Below are positions 30,266 through 39,978 of a stretch of 64,000 nt of DNA, piece after piece. The DNA lies in contig JAKLPS010000024.1 in assembly GCA_022013695.1 (NCBI GenBank), positions 1-64,000 on the forward strand. Direction: 5' to 3'. Origin of the DNA: Weeksellaceae bacterium (lineage in GTDB: Bacteria; Bacteroidota; Bacteroidia; Flavobacteriales; Weeksellaceae). A program made the translations under genes and the position numbers. The notes under the pieces were generated by a model, which worked only from the letters and a program-made list of their open reading frames with translations, ran no database searches and was not told the origin of the DNA. Each line of letters begins with the position of its first letter. Within the stretch, counting starts at the first letter, position 1.

Positions 30266-31444
30266 TTACTCTTCATCTTCGGTGTTTTTGAGTTTCATCA
30301 GAAGCGTGTAGGCATTTTTGGATACAATATTTTTGCCTGCAAAATCTGCGTCATTGATCACTTGAACAAATCCCTTCTCTTTCGCTCCCACCGTTACGGG
30401 CAACATTTTATAGCTTAGTTTTCCGGTTTGCACAAACACGTAATCCTTGCCCTCAAAATTGACGACGCTTTCCTCCGGCACGGCATTGGCAAAGGAAATT
30501 TTCGTGGCTATTTCGGCATTCATATACATTCCCGGCAACAGGCTTTTGGAATAGGTCTCAAAATGGCAATGCACTTCCGAGATACCATCATTGCTCACGT
30601 CTTTGCTAATGAGGATAATTTCGCCATTATATTTCTTGTTCGGTTCCGCGTTGCTATACGCGATTAGTTTTTGACCGATTTTTAGCTTATCGATGTCATT
30701 TTCATAGACTTTCAAATTGAGGTGCAAATCGTTGGGGTTGACCAATTCAAACAGGACATCCGAAGGATTGACATATTTCCCGATGTTGACATTCACCTTG
30801 CTCACAAAACCATTGATAGAACTGTACACCGGAATGCTTTTAGTGATGGTGCCGGCATTTAGCCGCTCGGGATTGATGTTGATTAGGCGTAATTGCTGCG
30901 CCAGTGCATTCATCATAATCTGCTGATTGTTCGCTTCCGCTTGTGCTGCCTGCATCACTTTATCGCTGCTGGCTTGACTTTGGTTCAGCGCTTTCTGCCG
31001 TTGGTAATCAAGCTGGGCAAAATGGTATTTTGATTTGGCTTGCAAATAATCCTGTTGCAACGTGATATATTGCGGATCTTCCATCACAGCAATCGTTTCT
31101 CCCTTCCGCACAAACATTCCTGGCAGCAAGTGGGTGCTTTTCAAAAATCCTCCCAAAGGCACGCTTACTGAAATCAGGTTTTGGGGCGGAACATCGATTT
31201 TTCCGTTTAATTTTAAGACGGTCGCAATATTTTTTTCGGAAAGGCGTACCGTTGCAACATCCGCATTTTTCAATTGGGCATCGGTCAATACGACGGTGTT
31301 GCTTTCGTTGGCAACTTTGGTTTGGGCTTGATCCTGAGGTTTTTCCTGAGGTTTTTCCCGGCATTGAGCCAACAATAGTAGTCCCAAAACAGAGAGCATT
31401 GTTAGCTTGCCATGGTTTTTATTTTTTATATCGAATGAATACAT
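30266..31444 (-). CDS. Efflux RND transporter periplasmic adaptor subunit (CusB/CzcB-like)
   Basis: Lipobox LLLLAQCRE; LKLNGKIDVPPQNLISVSVPLGGFLKSTHLLPGMFVRKGETIAVMEDPQYI; immediately downstream of the RND pump gene. Confidence 0.92.
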   Translation of the reverse strand: MYSFDIKNKNHGKLTMLSVLGLLLLAQCREKPQEKPQDQAQTKVANESNTVVLTDAQLKNADVATVRLSEKNIATVLKLNGKIDVPPQNLISVSVPLGGFLKSTHLLPGMFVRKGETIAVMEDPQYITLQQDYLQAKSKYHFAQLDYQRQKALNQSQASSDKVMQAAQAEANNQQIMMNALAQQLRLININPERLNAGTITKSIPVYSSINGFVSKVNVNIGKYVNPSDVLFELVNPNDLHLNLKVYENDIDKLKIGQKLIAYSNAEPNKKYNGEIILISKDVSNDGISEVHCHFETYSKSLLPGMYMNAEIATKISFANAVPEESVVNFEGKDYVFVQTGKLSYKMLPVTVGAKEKGFVQVINDADFAGKNIVSKNAYTLLMKLKNTEDEE

Positions 31445-31456
31445 TGTGATTAGAAT

Positions 31457-34400
31457 TTAATTAAGATAATTGATTTGAATAATGGTATCGTTCAGCGATT
31501 TTACCGCATCGGCATAATTACTTTGAATGCTGATTGCCTGATTGACGAGCATCACAAAATCCAGGTAATTAATTTCGCCGTTGAGGAATTGCTTTTGCGC
31601 AGTCTCGGTCACGACGGTGGCGTTTTTCAGCCCTTCGGTTTCGTAGTCATTCACGATTTCCATCTGGCGCTGATAGCTTTCCGATAGTTGTTTGTACCGA
31701 TTCTGCAAATACATATTTGTAGCTTTCAATTGGTTGTCTGCGATACTTTCCGAGATTCGCGCAGCTGTTAATCTCGCTTTTTGCGACTGCGAGAATATAG
31801 GAATAGAAACGCCCACTTGCACGGAATGGAATTGTGGCGAGGCATTGTACAACTTATTATCGGCGCCTGTTCCCTTGAAACTGTTGAGATTGTAAGCCAC
31901 CATCAAGCCTGGCAACAGTTTGGATTTTTCTAATTGGGTTTGGCTCGCTGCCATATTTTTCTGCTGTTCCAAGAGTTGCAATACAGGATTTTTGCCGGGT
32001 TCGGTGGTAAGCAGCGGCATTATTTTTTCGTTTGATTCTGCCAGATACATTACATCCGAATTGAGCAACCATTGCCATTGCAACTTTGCGCTTTCCAATT
32101 CCTGCTGCACTTGTTTCAGTTGAATGGTGATTGCGGCTTTTTGGTTTTGGGCCGTGGTTTTCTCCAAAATATTGCTTTCTCCTTTTTGCAGGCGCAATAA
32201 AGCTTTGGCATAAAAATCAGTGTATAAAGCATCAGCAGTCCGCAATAGTTTTTCTTTTTCCTGCCAATACAAAATGGCGTAATAAGTTTGGGCAACGGCT
32301 TTTTTTAATTCATATTCCTTCATCGAGACATTCAATAGACTGTATTTCCATTCTTGTGTGAAACGTTCCTTCTGCCTTTTATAAACCGTCGGGAAAGCGA
32401 TATTCTGCGAAATCCCGAACTTGGTATCGTTGTAAGCACTGTTGATCTGTCCGTAATCTGCTGTGATGCCGGTTTGCGGAATATCTGCCGAAGTTCTGAT
32501 GATGGCTTTGGCATAATCGGCTTTCAGTTTTTCCGTTTTCAGATTTTGATTATTCTGAATAGCCATCTCAATCGCCCGGTCTAAGGTGAGGGTTTGCTGT
32601 GCTTTCAAAGAACCCGTTCCCATTAATGAAATTCCTAAAACAACTAATAATGGGATGTGTTTTTTCTTAAATAAATTCATTTTTAAACCTTTTTCAAATG
32701 CAATAAATAATATTGGAAGAACGAACAAAGTGAGAAATGTAGCACCCAGAAGTCCGCCAATGACCACTGTTGCCAGCGGACGTTGCACTTCGGCACCTGC
32801 TCCAGTGCTCACCGCCATCGGAATGAAACCCAAAGAAGCTACAGACGCGGTCATCAGCACGGGGCGCAGTCGGGATTCCGTCCCATCTACCACGATGCGA
32901 ACAATGTTCTTGATGCCCGATTTTTTCAAACGGTTAAATTCGGCGACCAAAACAATTCCGTTCAAAACGGCTACGCCGAAAAGTGCTATGAAACCTATGG
33001 CTGCACTGATGCTGAAAGGCATACCGCGAAGCGCTAAAAAGAAAACACCACCTATTGCCGACAGAGGAATGGCGGAGTAAATCAAGAGGCTTTCTCGTAC
33101 GGAGTTGAAAGCGAAAAACAACAGAATATATATCAGCGCCAGCGAGATGGGAACTGCCACCATCAGACGGCTTTTGGCTTGGTTCAGATTTTCAAAAGAA
33201 CCACCGTAGGTGACAATGTATCCCACCGGGAGCTTGATTTGCTTGTCCACTTTGGCTTGCAATTCTTGCACAATACTTTGCACATCCCGACCCTTGATAT
33301 TGAAGCCGACAATGATTCTGCGTTGGGTGTTCTCCCGCTGAATTTGATTGGGACCGTTTTTTATCTGCACTTCTGCCAATTGCGATAATGGAATCTGTTG
33401 TCCGGCAGGTGTCGGAATCAGCAAATTACGAACGTCCTCTAAATTTTTTCGGGCGTCTTCGTCCAGCTTCACCACCATATCAAAACGCTTTTCACCTTCG
33501 AAAACCAATCCTGTGCTTTGTCCGGCAAACGCCGTATTGACCACCTTATTGATGCCGGCTACCGATAAATGATATTGGGCAAGGATGGGGCGTTTATAGC
33601 TGATGATTACCTGAGGCATTCCGGTGATGGGTTCTATATAAAGATTTTGGACACCGTCCACCGTATTGATTATTTTACCCAATTTGGCGGCGGTAGCTGC
33701 CAGCACATCGAGATCGTCTCCGAAAACCTTCAGCACCACGTCCTGCCGCGCACCGGTCATCAACTCGTTGAAACGCATATTGACCGGATACTGGAAACCG
33801 GCGGTAATGCCAGGCACATCTTCCAAAGCCTTGCTCATTTTCTCCGATAGTTCCGGAAAAGTCTTGGCAGAGGTCCACTCGCTTTTGTCTTTCAAAATCA
33901 CCATCATATCGCTGGCATCCATAGGCATCGGGTCGGTTGGCACCTCTCCGCTGCCTATTTTGGTCACCACTTTTATCACTTCTGGAAAGCGCGTTTTCAG
34001 GATGTGAGCGGCTTTTTGGGTGCTTTCGATGGTGGTATTGAGATTGCTTCCTGTTAAAACTCTGGTATCTACGGCAAAATCGCCTTCTTCCAACGACGGG
34101 ATAAACTCACCTCCTAATCTAGACATCACGAAAACGGCTACAAAGAATAAAATAGAAACCAAAGCGATAATGAGTTTTGGTATGCGGATGGCTTTCAACA
34201 GATATTTTTGGTAGAAGGCTTCCACGCGCCGCATCACTCTATCTGAAAGATTGTGCGCAGCGCTAATTTCCCTGCTTAGTACCAGCGAAGTCATCATTGG
34301 AATATAGGTGAGCGACAACAAGAAGGCGCCCAGCAATGCAAAGGCAACCGTCTGAGCCATCGGTCGGAACATTTTGCCTTCTATACCTTGCAGACTCAGA

Positions 34401-35797
34401 ATAGGCAGATAAACGATCAGAATGATGATTTGCCCGAAGACTGCGCTGTTCATCATTTTGCCCGCAGAACTGATGACCGTCTGGTTCATTTGTTTTTTGG
34501 ATAGACTGGTCAATTGCTGGAAGCGGGCGTTGTGCGAGAGCTGGTGCATCACCGATTCTACGATGATGACAGCGCCATCGATAATGAGTCCGAAATCGAG
34601 AGCGCCAAGGCTCATCAAGTTGCCACTCACGCCAAAGAGATTCATCATACAAACGGCAAAAAGCATCGCCAAAGGGATGACCGAAGCCACGAGCAATCCC
34701 GCCCTGAAATTCCCAAGGAACAAAACCAGAACGAGAACTACAATCAGTGCGCCTTCCTTCAGGTTTCTTTGCACTGTGCTTATGGCATTATTGACCATTT
34801 TGGTACGGTCCAAGAACGGTTCTAGGACAACACCTTCGGGCAGGGTTTTCTGGATTTGAGCCACTTTAGCCTTTACATTTTTGATCACCTCGCTGCTGTT
34901 AGCACCTTTCAGCATCATCACGACGGCGCCGGAAACTTCGCCTTGGTCATTGTAGGTCATTGCTCCGTATCTGGTGGCATAGCCGATTTTTACGGTTGCG
35001 ATATCTCGGATGAACAAGGGTGTTTCGTTGTTTTTATTGGTGACGGAAATATTACCGATATCTTCAGTTGTACCGATCAGGCCTTCGCTGCGAACATAGA
35101 GAACGGTTGGTCCTTTCTCGATATATGCGCCCCCGGTATTCTGGTTGTTCTCTTCTAAAGCCGAAAAGACATCGTTGATGCTAATCCCGTAGGCATTGAG
35201 TTTGTCTGGATCTACCGCAATTTCGTACTGTTTGAGCTTGCCACCGAAACTGCTCACTTCAGCGACGCCTTTGACACCCAACAACTGCCTGCGCACAATC
35301 CAGTCCTGAATGGTGCGAAGTTCTGTGACATCATATTTTTGTTCGTAGCCTTTTTTGGGGCGGACTACGTATTGATATATTTCGCCCAAGCCACTAGATA
35401 TGGGGCCTAATGCAGGCGTTCCAATTCCTTTTGGGATTTGGCCTTGAACCTGTTGCAGGCGTTCAGCGACTTGTTGTCTGGCCCAATAAACGTCTATATC
35501 GTCATCAAAAACAATGGTGACGAGTGAGAGTCCAAAACGGGAAAAGCTGCGTATTTCTTTGGTGCCGGAAATGTTTCCCGTAGCTTGTTCTATGGGGAAG
35601 GTTACGAGCCGTTCTATATCGGTCGCGCCAAAAGAAGGAGCGATAGTGATTACCTGTACCTGATTGTTGGTGATATCGGGGACGGCATCGATAGGCAATT
35701 TCGTGGTTTGGTAGGCGCCAAATCCGATGAGCGCTATCACCAAAAGCCCGATAATGAGTTTGTTCCTTACGGAAAACGCGATTATTCTGGTAAGCAT
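31457..35797 (-). CDS. CusA/CzcA-family RND metal efflux pump fused to TolC-family outer membrane protein
   Basis: First part: PIDAVPDITNNQVQV, RFGLSLVTIVFDDDIDVYWARQQV, GEFIPSLEEGDFAVD. After about residue 1040: MNLFKKKHIPLLVVLGISLMGTGSLKAQQTLTLDRAIEMAIQNNQNLKT..., a signal-peptide-like segment plus TolC-like domain. Confidence 0.94.
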   Translation of the reverse strand: MLTRIIAFSVRNKLIIGLLVIALIGFGAYQTTKLPIDAVPDITNNQVQVITIAPSFGATDIERLVTFPIEQATGNISGTKEIRSFSRFGLSLVTIVFDDDIDVYWARQQVAERLQQVQGQIPKGIGTPALGPISSGLGEIYQYVVRPKKGYEQKYDVTELRTIQDWIVRRQLLGVKGVAEVSSFGGKLKQYEIAVDPDKLNAYGISINDVFSALEENNQNTGGAYIEKGPTVLYVRSEGLIGTTEDIGNISVTNKNNETPLFIRDIATVKIGYATRYGAMTYNDQGEVSGAVVMMLKGANSSEVIKNVKAKVAQIQKTLPEGVVLEPFLDRTKMVNNAISTVQRNLKEGALIVVLVLVLFLGNFRAGLLVASVIPLAMLFAVCMMNLFGVSGNLMSLGALDFGLIIDGAVIIVESVMHQLSHNARFQQLTSLSKKQMNQTVISSAGKMMNSAVFGQIIILIVYLPILSLQGIEGKMFRPMAQTVAFALLGAFLLSLTYIPMMTSLVLSREISAAHNLSDRVMRRVEAFYQKYLLKAIRIPKLIIALVSILFFVAVFVMSRLGGEFIPSLEEGDFAVDTRVLTGSNLNTTIESTQKAAHILKTRFPEVIKVVTKIGSGEVPTDPMPMDASDMMVILKDKSEWTSAKTFPELSEKMSKALEDVPGITAGFQYPVNMRFNELMTGARQDVVLKVFGDDLDVLAATAAKLGKIINTVDGVQNLYIEPITGMPQVIISYKRPILAQYHLSVAGINKVVNTAFAGQSTGLVFEGEKRFDMVVKLDEDARKNLEDVRNLLIPTPAGQQIPLSQLAEVQIKNGPNQIQRENTQRRIIVGFNIKGRDVQSIVQELQAKVDKQIKLPVGYIVTYGGSFENLNQAKSRLMVAVPISLALIYILLFFAFNSVRESLLIYSAIPLSAIGGVFFLALRGMPFSISAAIGFIALFGVAVLNGIVLVAEFNRLKKSGIKNIVRIVVDGTESRLRPVLMTASVASLGFIPMAVSTGAGAEVQRPLATVVIGGLLGATFLTLFVLPILFIAFEKGLKMNLFKKKHIPLLVVLGISLMGTGSLKAQQTLTLDRAIEMAIQNNQNLKTEKLKADYAKAIIRTSADIPQTGITADYGQINSAYNDTKFGISQNIAFPTVYKRQKERFTQEWKYSLLNVSMKEYELKKAVAQTYYAILYWQEKEKLLRTADALYTDFYAKALLRLQKGESNILEKTTAQNQKAAITIQLKQVQQELESAKLQWQWLLNSDVMYLAESNEKIMPLLTTEPGKNPVLQLLEQQKNMAASQTQLEKSKLLPGLMVAYNLNSFKGTGADNKLYNASPQFHSVQVGVSIPIFSQSQKARLTAARISESIADNQLKATNMYLQNRYKQLSESYQRQMEIVNDYETEGLKNATVVTETAQKQFLNGEINYLDFVMLVNQAISIQSNYADAVKSLNDTIIQINYLN

Positions 35798-35836
35798 AAA
35801 TTTTACTTGTTAATCAAAAATTATTATTTAAGAACA

Positions 35837-35868
35837 TTACATAAAAGTACAGCAGTACTTATTGTAAA
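35837..35868. promoter_or_regulatory. Dyad-symmetric candidate operator upstream of the RND fusion gene
   Basis: TTACATAAAAGTAC-agca-GTACTTATTGTAAA: inner arms AAGTAC/GTACTT perfect, outer TTACA/TGTAA with one-base offset. Confidence 0.4.
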
Positions 35869-36094
35869 TGAAATAACAGGATTAACCAAGAGGCTGCGAT
35901 TATATAATCTGCACGGTAAACAATATTGTGATTACGGTTTATTCGGATTTCTAATAATTGCTTAGCAAAAATGTCTTTGGGAAATCCAAGGAACAACCTA
36001 AGAAATGATCGACAGGGCATTCTCGTTAAATAAAGCAGAAATTCAGAATGCGAGGTGCAATAGAAATAATCAAAAACCTATTGGTCAAAAAGAA

Positions 36095-36493
36095 TTAACA
36101 AAATCGTGGAGGCTGCCAGATTGTGGAAAGAAAATGGTTGGATAAAAAAGAATCATCAAAAGACATGACTTTGGAGGATTCTACCATAACAATTTTATGA
36201 AAAGATTCGAAAAAAACAGGTTGCGGATGCACGAAGCAAAAATTTAATACGTCGCTGTGTATGATGAAAGGTAGCTTTTGATCCTCGTCATAATCTTTGT
36301 TGTGGTGCCGGTTTTTGGAATGGCTCCCTTCGTAGTGAAGTACCAAAAATTGGATCACGGAAATTTGAGGATTTTGTTCTTTGTGCTCGATATAATGCTC
36401 TACCAAAGTCGGAAACTTCAGCAACTGACTTAATTCTGTTGTCGAAATAAGATAGGTAGTAAGAAAAAATAGGGCGAACACTCTTTTCATCAA
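36095..36493 (-). CDS. Small exported His-rich hypothetical protein associated with metal efflux operon
   Basis: Signal-like N-terminus MMKRVFALFFLTTYLISTTEL; HYIEHKEQ...HYEGSHSKNRHHNKDYDED; upstream of and co-directional with the cusA-like gene. Confidence 0.65.
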   Translation of the reverse strand: MMKRVFALFFLTTYLISTTELSQLLKFPTLVEHYIEHKEQNPQISVIQFLVLHYEGSHSKNRHHNKDYDEDQKLPFIIHSDVLNFCFVHPQPVFFESFHKIVMVESSKVMSFDDSFLSNHFLSTIWQPPRFC

Positions 36494-36580
36494 TACAAAG
36501 GTAAGTAAAACTACATTTGATATGACACTACAAAGTAATTTATACTGTGTCTATATAAGAAACAGATTGTCCTGAAAATA

Positions 36581-36612
36581 AAAAACGCTGTAAACATTGA
36601 TGTTTACAGCGG
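36581..36612. terminator. Rho-independent terminator downstream of tRNA-Ser
   Basis: CGCTGTAAACAT/ATGTTTACAGCG inverted repeat; on the minus strand followed by a T-tract. Confidence 0.8.
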
Positions 36613-36636
36613 TTTAGCTTATTTTGGTTCCCCAAC

Positions 36637-36724
<88 letters not shown>

Positions 36725-36823
36725 ATTACCTCGCACGATCTCTCATTTTCGGTGGTGCAAATATAAAAAGCTTTTGTCTTGCGACCAAATTAATTATGAG
36801 AAAAAACTGCAAATATTTGTTTG

Positions 36824-37204
36824 TCAAAGGGGAAAAACTTGATTCCTAAGCATTTGGAAACCTAGAAAAACCATTAATAACCCAACGGCAAAACTTGCGA
36901 ATGCATAAAAAACCAAAATAGCATAATTCCCGCTTTGCCAAAGGGAAAAATTTTCGGAAGAAAATGCGGAAAATGTCGTGTAACCGCCGCAAAACCCTGT
37001 TATCAGTAGATATTTCAGAGAATTGTCTACCTTCATAAAATAGGCGGATAAGAGACCAATGAAAAAACAACCTGTCATATTGACCACAAATGTTCCGACC
37101 GGAAAAGCATTGATGCTCCACCACTTCTGAGTATAATTTGAAATCAGAAAGCGCATAACGCTGCCAAAACCACCTCCTAAAAAAATGTAAATTAAGGTTC
37201 TCAT
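36824..37204 (-). CDS. crcB: Fluoride efflux transporter CrcB/FluC
   Basis: [55 protein letters not shown]. Confidence 0.95.
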   Translation of the reverse strand: MRTLIYIFLGGGFGSVMRFLISNYTQKWWSINAFPVGTFVVNMTGCFFIGLLSAYFMKVDNSLKYLLITGFCGGYTTFSAFSSENFSLWQSGNYAILVFYAFASFAVGLLMVFLGFQMLRNQVFPL

Positions 37205-37244
37205 TCTGCTAAATTATAAAAAATTAGCCATTAGATTTTTCTAA

Positions 37245-38213
37245 CTACCGCTCCACCCAAGTATGATTTTCTCCAGCCAATTCCCCAATATATTTTTCTG
37301 CATCCATCGCTGCCATACAACCGCTGCCTGCCGCCGTAATGGCTTGCCTGTAATGATGATCCTGAACATCGCCTGCTGCAAAAATACCAGGAAGATTTGT
37401 CCTTGCAGATTTTCCTTCTGTGATGATATATTCGTTTTCATCAAGGTCAATTTGACCTTTGAAAATTCCTGTATTTGGTCTGTGACCGATGGCGATGAAG
37501 ATGCCATGAACATCGATCGTGGAAACTTCGTCCGTCAAATTATTCACCACTTTTGCCCGTTCTACCAAAGCATTTTCCCCTTCGATGCCGATGAGCTCGT
37601 GGTTGTACTTCACTTCGATGTTGGGCGTATTCAAAACTCTGTCAACCATCACTTTGGAAGCCCGGAAATGGTCTTTTCTCACGAGCAATGTTACTTTTTT
37701 GCAAATATTGGCGAGGTATGTGGCCTCCTCTGCAGCGGTATCGCCCGCTCCTACGACGACGACGTCTTGCCCTCGGTAGAAAAATCCGTCACAAGTGGCG
37801 CAGGCAGAAACGCCTCCTCCGGAATATTTTTTTTCGTCTGGCAAACCCAGATATTTTGCCGTTGCTCCGGTGGAAATAATCACACTTTTAGCCAGAATCT
37901 CGCGCGAACCAGTACTCAATTTGTGAATGCCACCTCTCTTCTGGGAAAACTCTACTTTGGTAATCATCTCGTAATGCACTTTGGTATCGAATCGTTCTGC
38001 TTGTTTTTGAAGCAGGAGCATCATTTCCGGCCCCGAGATCCCGTCGGGAAATCCGGGAAAATTTTCCACATCTGTAGTGGTGGTAAGTTGCCCCCCAGGT
38101 TCCAGACCTGTAAAGAGCTCGGGTTTCAGATTCGCCCGGGCTGCATATATCGCGGCCGTAAAACCTGCCGGTCCCGATCCTACGATGACACAATCTAAGA
38201 TATTGCTTTCCAT
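37245..38213 (-). CDS. trxB: Thioredoxin-disulfide reductase
   Basis: IVGSGPAGFTAAIYAARANL, GVSACATCDGFFYRGQDVVVVGAGDTAAEEATYL, FAAGDVQDHHYRQAITAAGSGCMAAMDAEKYI. Confidence 0.97.
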   Translation of the reverse strand: MESNILDCVIVGSGPAGFTAAIYAARANLKPELFTGLEPGGQLTTTTDVENFPGFPDGISGPEMMLLLQKQAERFDTKVHYEMITKVEFSQKRGGIHKLSTGSREILAKSVIISTGATAKYLGLPDEKKYSGGGVSACATCDGFFYRGQDVVVVGAGDTAAEEATYLANICKKVTLLVRKDHFRASKVMVDRVLNTPNIEVKYNHELIGIEGENALVERAKVVNNLTDEVSTIDVHGIFIAIGHRPNTGIFKGQIDLDENEYIITEGKSARTNLPGIFAAGDVQDHHYRQAITAAGSGCMAAMDAEKYIGELAGENHTWVER

Positions 38214-38423
38214 TTTTAGATTATTTTTTTTATACTAAATATCCTTGACTTTCTTCCACAAAAATCGGACTGTCAAATATAAATCTTTATGGGAAAAAGC
38301 GAGACAAATTTCCGAAATTAATTATTCAAGACCTATCTAAAGTATCAATTCCATTGATATGAATAGTGAATTATCTTAAGTTATTATAAGCTGATGCAGG
38401 GAAAGGACAACTTCTACTCCATC

Positions 38424-39461
38424 TTAAACTTTCACTTTCAGTTCATCTACTTTTAGGATTTTGTAAACCATCTCGGTATAGATTTCATCATCATCCATTT
38501 GACGCACGCCGAGACCTTTGGATTTGAGATCCATCTCGCGCAGAATGGAAATTACTCTGGTTGCATGTTTCAAGGGATAAAAACGTGCTGCTTCCGAATA
38601 ATCCTTGATGGCGTATGGACTGACGCCCAAGGTTGAAGCAATGCTTTGCGGCGACTGGCCGGCTAAAGTGTGGTACATAATGATATTCGAAAAGAAATTA
38701 TAAAGTATGCCGAAAGACATCTGTACAGGATTTGATTTTTTATTTTTCCCCATATAATAGGCAATAGATAAGGCTTTTTCCTGATTTTTCGTGGCCAGCG
38801 CCCTCTGCAGTTCGAAGACATTAAAATCCTTGCTGATGCCGATATGCTCCTCTACCATTTTCCCGTCGAGCACGGCACCGTCTTTCAAAATGATTTTCAA
38901 TTTGTTGAGTTCATTGGCGATTCTTGAAAGATCGTTTCCCAGATATTCTGCCAATAGATGGCTGATGTTGGGCGCCGCCTTGATGCCCATCGCGGTCATT
39001 TCGCCTTGGATCCACGCCGGAAGTTGATAGTCCTTTATCTTATCAAATGCGAAAATCATTTTGGAGTTGTCCAAAATTTTTACAAATTTCCTTCGGGCAT
39101 CCAGCTTCTTGCTCTTGTGGGCAACGACTAAAATCGTAGAAGATACCGGATTTTCGAAATAAGTTTCCAGCGCTTTGGGCTCTTCATCATTCAGCTTGAT
39201 ATCTTGCGCTTCTTTCACGATGACGAGTTGCTTATCGCCCATCATCGGATATTGCCTTGCCAAGGCTAAAACTTCTAAATAGTTGGTATCCCGACCGTAA
39301 ACCACCGTCAGGTTGAAGGCTTTCTCATCTTCATCCAAAACATCTTGCTCCAAATGCTTGACAGCCAGATCTATGTAAAATGACTCCTCGCCGTGTAAAA
39401 AATAAACAGGCAAGAGTTCTTTATTTTTAATATTTTTGAGGATAGTATCTATTTCTTTCAT
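38424..39461 (-). CDS. holA: DNA polymerase III subunit delta
   Basis: LLPVYFLHGEESFYIDLAVKHLEQ..., LAEYLGNDLSRIANELNKLKI; start placed at ATG 39461 rather than the GTG used by the ORF track. Confidence 0.9.
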   Translation of the reverse strand: MKEIDTILKNIKNKELLPVYFLHGEESFYIDLAVKHLEQDVLDEDEKAFNLTVVYGRDTNYLEVLALARQYPMMGDKQLVIVKEAQDIKLNDEEPKALETYFENPVSSTILVVAHKSKKLDARRKFVKILDNSKMIFAFDKIKDYQLPAWIQGEMTAMGIKAAPNISHLLAEYLGNDLSRIANELNKLKIILKDGAVLDGKMVEEHIGISKDFNVFELQRALATKNQEKALSIAYYMGKNKKSNPVQMSFGILYNFFSNIIMYHTLAGQSPQSIASTLGVSPYAIKDYSEAARFYPLKHATRVISILREMDLKSKGLGVRQMDDDEIYTEMVYKILKVDELKVKV

Positions 39462-39469
39462 CACGAGGT

Positions 39470-39904
39470 ATGCAGGTTCCGAAACTTAATTTTGAAAACG
39501 ATTTTGATTTTCAAATCAAACAAGACAAAGATACATTTTTTATCTATGATCTGGTGCGCAAAATATGGCTTGTGCTGACGCCAGAAGAATGGGTAAGACA
39601 GCATTGGCTGCATTATTTCAGGTTTGTGAAGAAGAAAAACCTCTCCTCTTTAATCCTAGAAAAAAAACTGGAACTGAACGGAACCACGAAAAGAATTGAT
39701 CTCTTGGTAACCGAAAAAACCAAGCCCAAAATCCTAGTAGAGTGCAAGGCGCCAAGTATCGTTTTGAAAGAAAGCCATTTTGAGCAGATTGCGCGGTACA
39801 ACAGTATGATCGGTGCAGAGCAAATCATCATCAGCAATGGTCTGCAGCACGTTTTCGCAGAGTACGACGATGGGAAATATAGCTTCCGTAGACTTAAACT
39901 TTGA
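39470..39904 (+). CDS. Type I restriction enzyme HsdR N-terminal-domain-like protein (stand-alone)
   Basis: 144 aa; RKIWLVLTPEEWVRQHWLHYF, RIDLLVTEKTKPKILVECKAPSIVL, nuclease-like D-ECK core; no hsdM/hsdS nearby. Confidence 0.85.
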   Translation: MQVPKLNFENDFDFQIKQDKDTFFIYDLVRKIWLVLTPEEWVRQHWLHYFRFVKKKNLSSLILEKKLELNGTTKRIDLLVTEKTKPKILVECKAPSIVLKESHFEQIARYNSMIGAEQIIISNGLQHVFAEYDDGKYSFRRLKL

Positions 39905-39978
39905 GAAAAGAGGTCGTATTCTTTAGTTTGGATTGATGTTTTTTGACTTAGGCAGGAGATTAAATAACATCGAAAATA

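Noticed and set aside
32586-33080. 164-aa plus ORF inside the RND pump gene
   Set aside because: Antisense shadow of the highly conserved pump frame.
36824-37244. Possible fluoride riboswitch near crcB
   Set aside because: Only about 40 nt separate trxB and crcB and no riboswitch-like structure is seen; crcB is probably co-transcribed with trxB.
37263-38198. 311-aa plus-strand ORF antisense to trxB
   Set aside because: Fully overlaps a confidently assigned trxB; composition rich in Phe/Cys/His is typical of antisense shadow ORFs.
39470-39904. Restriction-modification or phage-defence island around the HsdR-like gene
   Set aside because: No methyltransferase, specificity subunit or other defence gene nearby; flanked by holA and nhaA.
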